In this document: positions 62,329 to 64,000 of the stretch, in pieces
Numbering within the stretch: position 1 is the first letter of the stretch
Layout of the letters: the number at the start of each line of letters is the position of its first letter
Assembly: GCF_003011895.2 (NCBI RefSeq)
Contig: NZ_PXWF02000297.1
Location: forward strand, 1 to 64,000
Source of the DNA: Massilia glaciei
GTDB taxonomy: Bacteria; Pseudomonadota; Gammaproteobacteria; Burkholderiales; Burkholderiaceae_D
Reading direction: 5' to 3'
Length of the DNA stretch: 64,000 bases
Notes under the pieces: generated by a model
What the model saw: only the letters and a program-made list of their open reading frames with translations
Database searches by the model: none
What the model was told of the DNA's origin: nothing
Program-made: the position numbers and the translations under genes

Positions 62329-62464
62329 GCGCGCCCACGTCTCCCCTTGCCACGAGGCGTGTTTCGCGTTTATTTTCCAATAAGCGACACCGCCCCGATT
62401 CCACCCATCGGGCCGGTTGAATGCTGTAAAATTGCCGCGTCTTATCTTTTAACCGGGGAATCAC

Positions 62465-62869
62465 GTGGTCCAGAAAGCGGTAGTTCGTCAAGTAAAAAGC
62501 TTGAGCATGTCGTGCGACAAGCTTGGCAACATGTTGCTCGTGAAGTTTTCCTGCGTCGGCGCCAAGGATGCGTGCCTGTTCATGCCCGCCACCATCGTGT
62601 TCTGGCTGCTCGACAACATGCCGGTCAACCAGAATCCGAATCTGCGCGCGCCCGAGGTGCAACCGAAGATCACCCAGGACGACTGGGACAGTTCGCAGAC
62701 TGCGCGCATGCTCAGCGCCCAGTGCATGCAGTTCCCGGACGCGCTGCGCATGACGTGCGAGCTGGTCCAAAGGCCCGATCTGACCTTGCTACTCAACACC
62801 TCCTGCATCGAACTGATGCGCCGCTACATGCAGGTCTACAGCACCGAGCTGATCAATCTCGAGAACTGA
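62465..62869 (+). CDS. Conserved-looking cytoplasmic protein, unknown
   Basis: A 134-residue protein starting with GTG, supported by GGGGAA 4 nt upstream; the next Met is at residue 15. It contains four cysteines spread over the chain (MSCDKL, FSCVGAKDACLF, QCMQFP, TCELV/TSCIEL), a hydrophobic patch MPATIVFWLLDNMP, and a helical C-terminus ending in YSTELINLEN. No signal peptide. I do not recognise the family. It precedes the carboxypeptidase gene by 147 nt on the same strand. Confidence 0.7.
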   Translation: MVQKAVVRQVKSLSMSCDKLGNMLLVKFSCVGAKDACLFMPATIVFWLLDNMPVNQNPNLRAPEVQPKITQDDWDSSQTARMLSAQCMQFPDALRMTCELVQRPDLTLLLNTSCIELMRRYMQVYSTELINLEN

Positions 62870-63016
62870 GAGACCGGGCCGCCGCGCCGGCAACGGCGTT
62901 GACGTTTGCAGGTTCCAGCCCCGCGCTCGCGCAAATTCGCGCCCGCGCATGCCCGGCGGCGCGGCAAATCCGGGTATGATTCTCCTCTTTGTGAAAACAC
63001 CAACGAGGGGACCAGC

Positions 63017-64000
63017 ATGCCTATCAAAATCAGCCAGCATTTCGACTCCGGCGCCATCGAGGTGGTACGGGCGGACAGCCCGGGCCAGATCGACCTGAAC
63101 CTGCGCTCGGACTCGCATGCCGACATCCATCAATGGTTCCATTTCCGCCTCCAGGGCGGGGCCGGCCAGGCTTGCACGATCCGGTTCCTGAACGCCGGCC
63201 AGGCCACTTACGCCAAGGGCTTCGAAGGCTACCAGGTTGCCGCCAGTTACGACACCGAGCACTGGTTCCGCGTGCCGACCAGCTTCGACGGCCAGGTCAT
63301 GACGGTCCGGCACACGCCCGAGACCGACAGCGTGTACTACGCCTATTTCGAACCCTACTCGTGGGAGCGCCACCTGCGCCTGCTCGGCGAGGTGGCCGAC
63401 AACCCGCTCGCGCGCGTGCACGACCTCGGCTCCACGGTCGACGGGCGCGACATGAACATGGTCGTCATCGGCGACCCGGCGGCCGAAAAGAAAATCTGGG
63501 TCATCGCGCGCCAGCACCCGGGCGAGACCATGGCGCAGTGGTTCGTCGAGGGCCTCATGGACGCGCTGCTCGACGAGGCCAATCCGGTCGCCCGCAAGCT
63601 GCTCCAGCGCGCCGTGTTCTACATCGTGCCGAACATGAACCCGGACGGCTCGGTGCGCGGCAACCTGCGCACCAACGCGGCCGGCGCCAACCTGAACCGC
63701 GAATGGATGGCGCCCTCGCTTGAGCGCAGCCCCGAGGTGCTGTGCGTCAAAAACAAGATCCACGAAACGGGATGCGACATGTTCTTCGACATCCATGGCG
63801 ACGAGGCGCTGCCGTACAACTTTGTGGCCGGCAACGAGATGCTGACCGACTTCACGCCCGAGCGCGCCGCGCGCCAAAACGCCTTCATCGACCAGTACAT
63901 CGCCGCCAGCCCCGACTTCCAGAAGGTCTACGGCTACGCCGCCAGCAAGTACAACGAGGAGTTGCTCACGCTCGCCTCGAAGTACATGGGGCACACCTTC
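63017..64000 (+). CDS. M14 family zinc carboxypeptidase (cytosolic CCP-like), 3' end cut by window
   Basis: The reading frame runs open from the ATG at 63017 to the last base: 328 codons seen, end missing. An N-terminal beta-rich domain (about 1-125; HQWFHFRLQGG, VYYAYFEPYSWERH) precedes the peptidase domain, as in the AGBL/CCP subgroup of M14. The zinc ligands His and Glu lie in RQHPGETMAQW near residues 166-176, substrate residues in NPDGSVRGNLRTNAAGANLN near 212-231, and the third ligand His in DIHGDEALPYNF near 255. Bacterial members may trim peptides or deglutamylate proteins; the substrate is unknown. Confidence 0.9.
   Translation, partial: MPIKISQHFDSGAIEVVRADSPGQIDLNLRSDSHADIHQWFHFRLQGGAGQACTIRFLNAGQATYAKGFEGYQVAASYDTEHWFRVPTSFDGQVMTVRHTPETDSVYYAYFEPYSWERHLRLLGEVADNPLARVHDLGSTVDGRDMNMVVIGDPAAEKKIWVIARQHPGETMAQWFVEGLMDALLDEANPVARKLLQRAVFYIVPNMNPDGSVRGNLRTNAAGANLNREWMAPSLERSPEVLCVKNKIHETGCDMFFDIHGDEALPYNFVAGNEMLTDFTPERAARQNAFIDQYIAASPDFQKVYGYAASKYNEELLTLASKYMGHTF

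Overview
The window is GC-rich (roughly two thirds G+C) and gene-dense. It reads as the chromosome of a betaproteobacterium in the Burkholderiales, most likely an Oxalobacteraceae member close to Massilia, Duganella or Janthinobacterium. That placement is an inference from the gene families (UPF0149/SEC-C protein, YajQ, KGG stress protein, Burkholderiales-type nitronate monooxygenase, HPP-CBS protein, non-viral topoisomerase IB) and from base composition. No rRNA, tRNA, CRISPR, phage or transposase gene was seen.

Layout. 1-10.5 kb: an acetyltransferase remnant, an OmpR-type two-component pair, an alpha/beta hydrolase, a DUF3297 protein, a SulP transporter, an exported acetolactate decarboxylase, a zinc-ribbon-like membrane protein, a nitronate monooxygenase, YajQ and MurB. 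10.5-19.7 kb: a complete Wsp surface-sensing operon on the minus strand (wspA-B-C-D-E-F-R, six genes joined by 4-nt overlaps), with ppnP 19 nt behind wspR. 19.8-23.7 kb: a broken acyltransferase gene, a cluster of palindromic repeats, then argF-argG. 23.7-33.4 kb: a large TPR-GAF-histidine kinase, rsgA, a pterin dehydratase, a Ste24-like protease, orn, an HPP-CBS membrane protein, a UPF0149 protein and srkA. 33.6-43.5 kb: an Ala-rich coiled-coil protein, a periplasmic binding protein, a TerD protein, a divergent-PAP2 protein, an RND efflux pair and a Thr-rich lipoprotein. 43.8-49 kb: two histidine-phosphatase proteins around a TcyP-type cystine carrier, then topoisomerase IB. 49.3-59.3 kb: a glycan-assembly locus (GT9, heptose-bisphosphate phosphatase, SDR, two GT4, GT2, ABC exporter, esterase on the minus strand, facing a PIG-L deacetylase). 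59.5-64 kb: an aldehyde dehydrogenase, small hydrophilic stress-type proteins, and an M14 carboxypeptidase cut by the window end.

How the genes work together. The Wsp system should convert a surface or envelope signal at the WspA receptor into phosphorylation of WspR and c-di-GMP synthesis, with WspC and WspF as adaptation enzymes. YajQ, a c-di-GMP-binding family, and Orn, which clears pGpG, could act in the same second-messenger pathway. The 49-59 kb locus looks built to make and export a heptose-containing surface glycan.

The most unusual content is repetitive DNA. There are two families of about 165-bp hairpin elements (five copies in all); in three copies the stop codon of the neighbouring gene lies inside the element's terminal inverted repeat. 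There are also at least nine short tandem-repeat loci (units of 10-44 bp) outside or at the edges of genes, more inside linkers and tails of proteins, and an 8-bp tandem duplication that knocks an acyltransferase gene out of frame.
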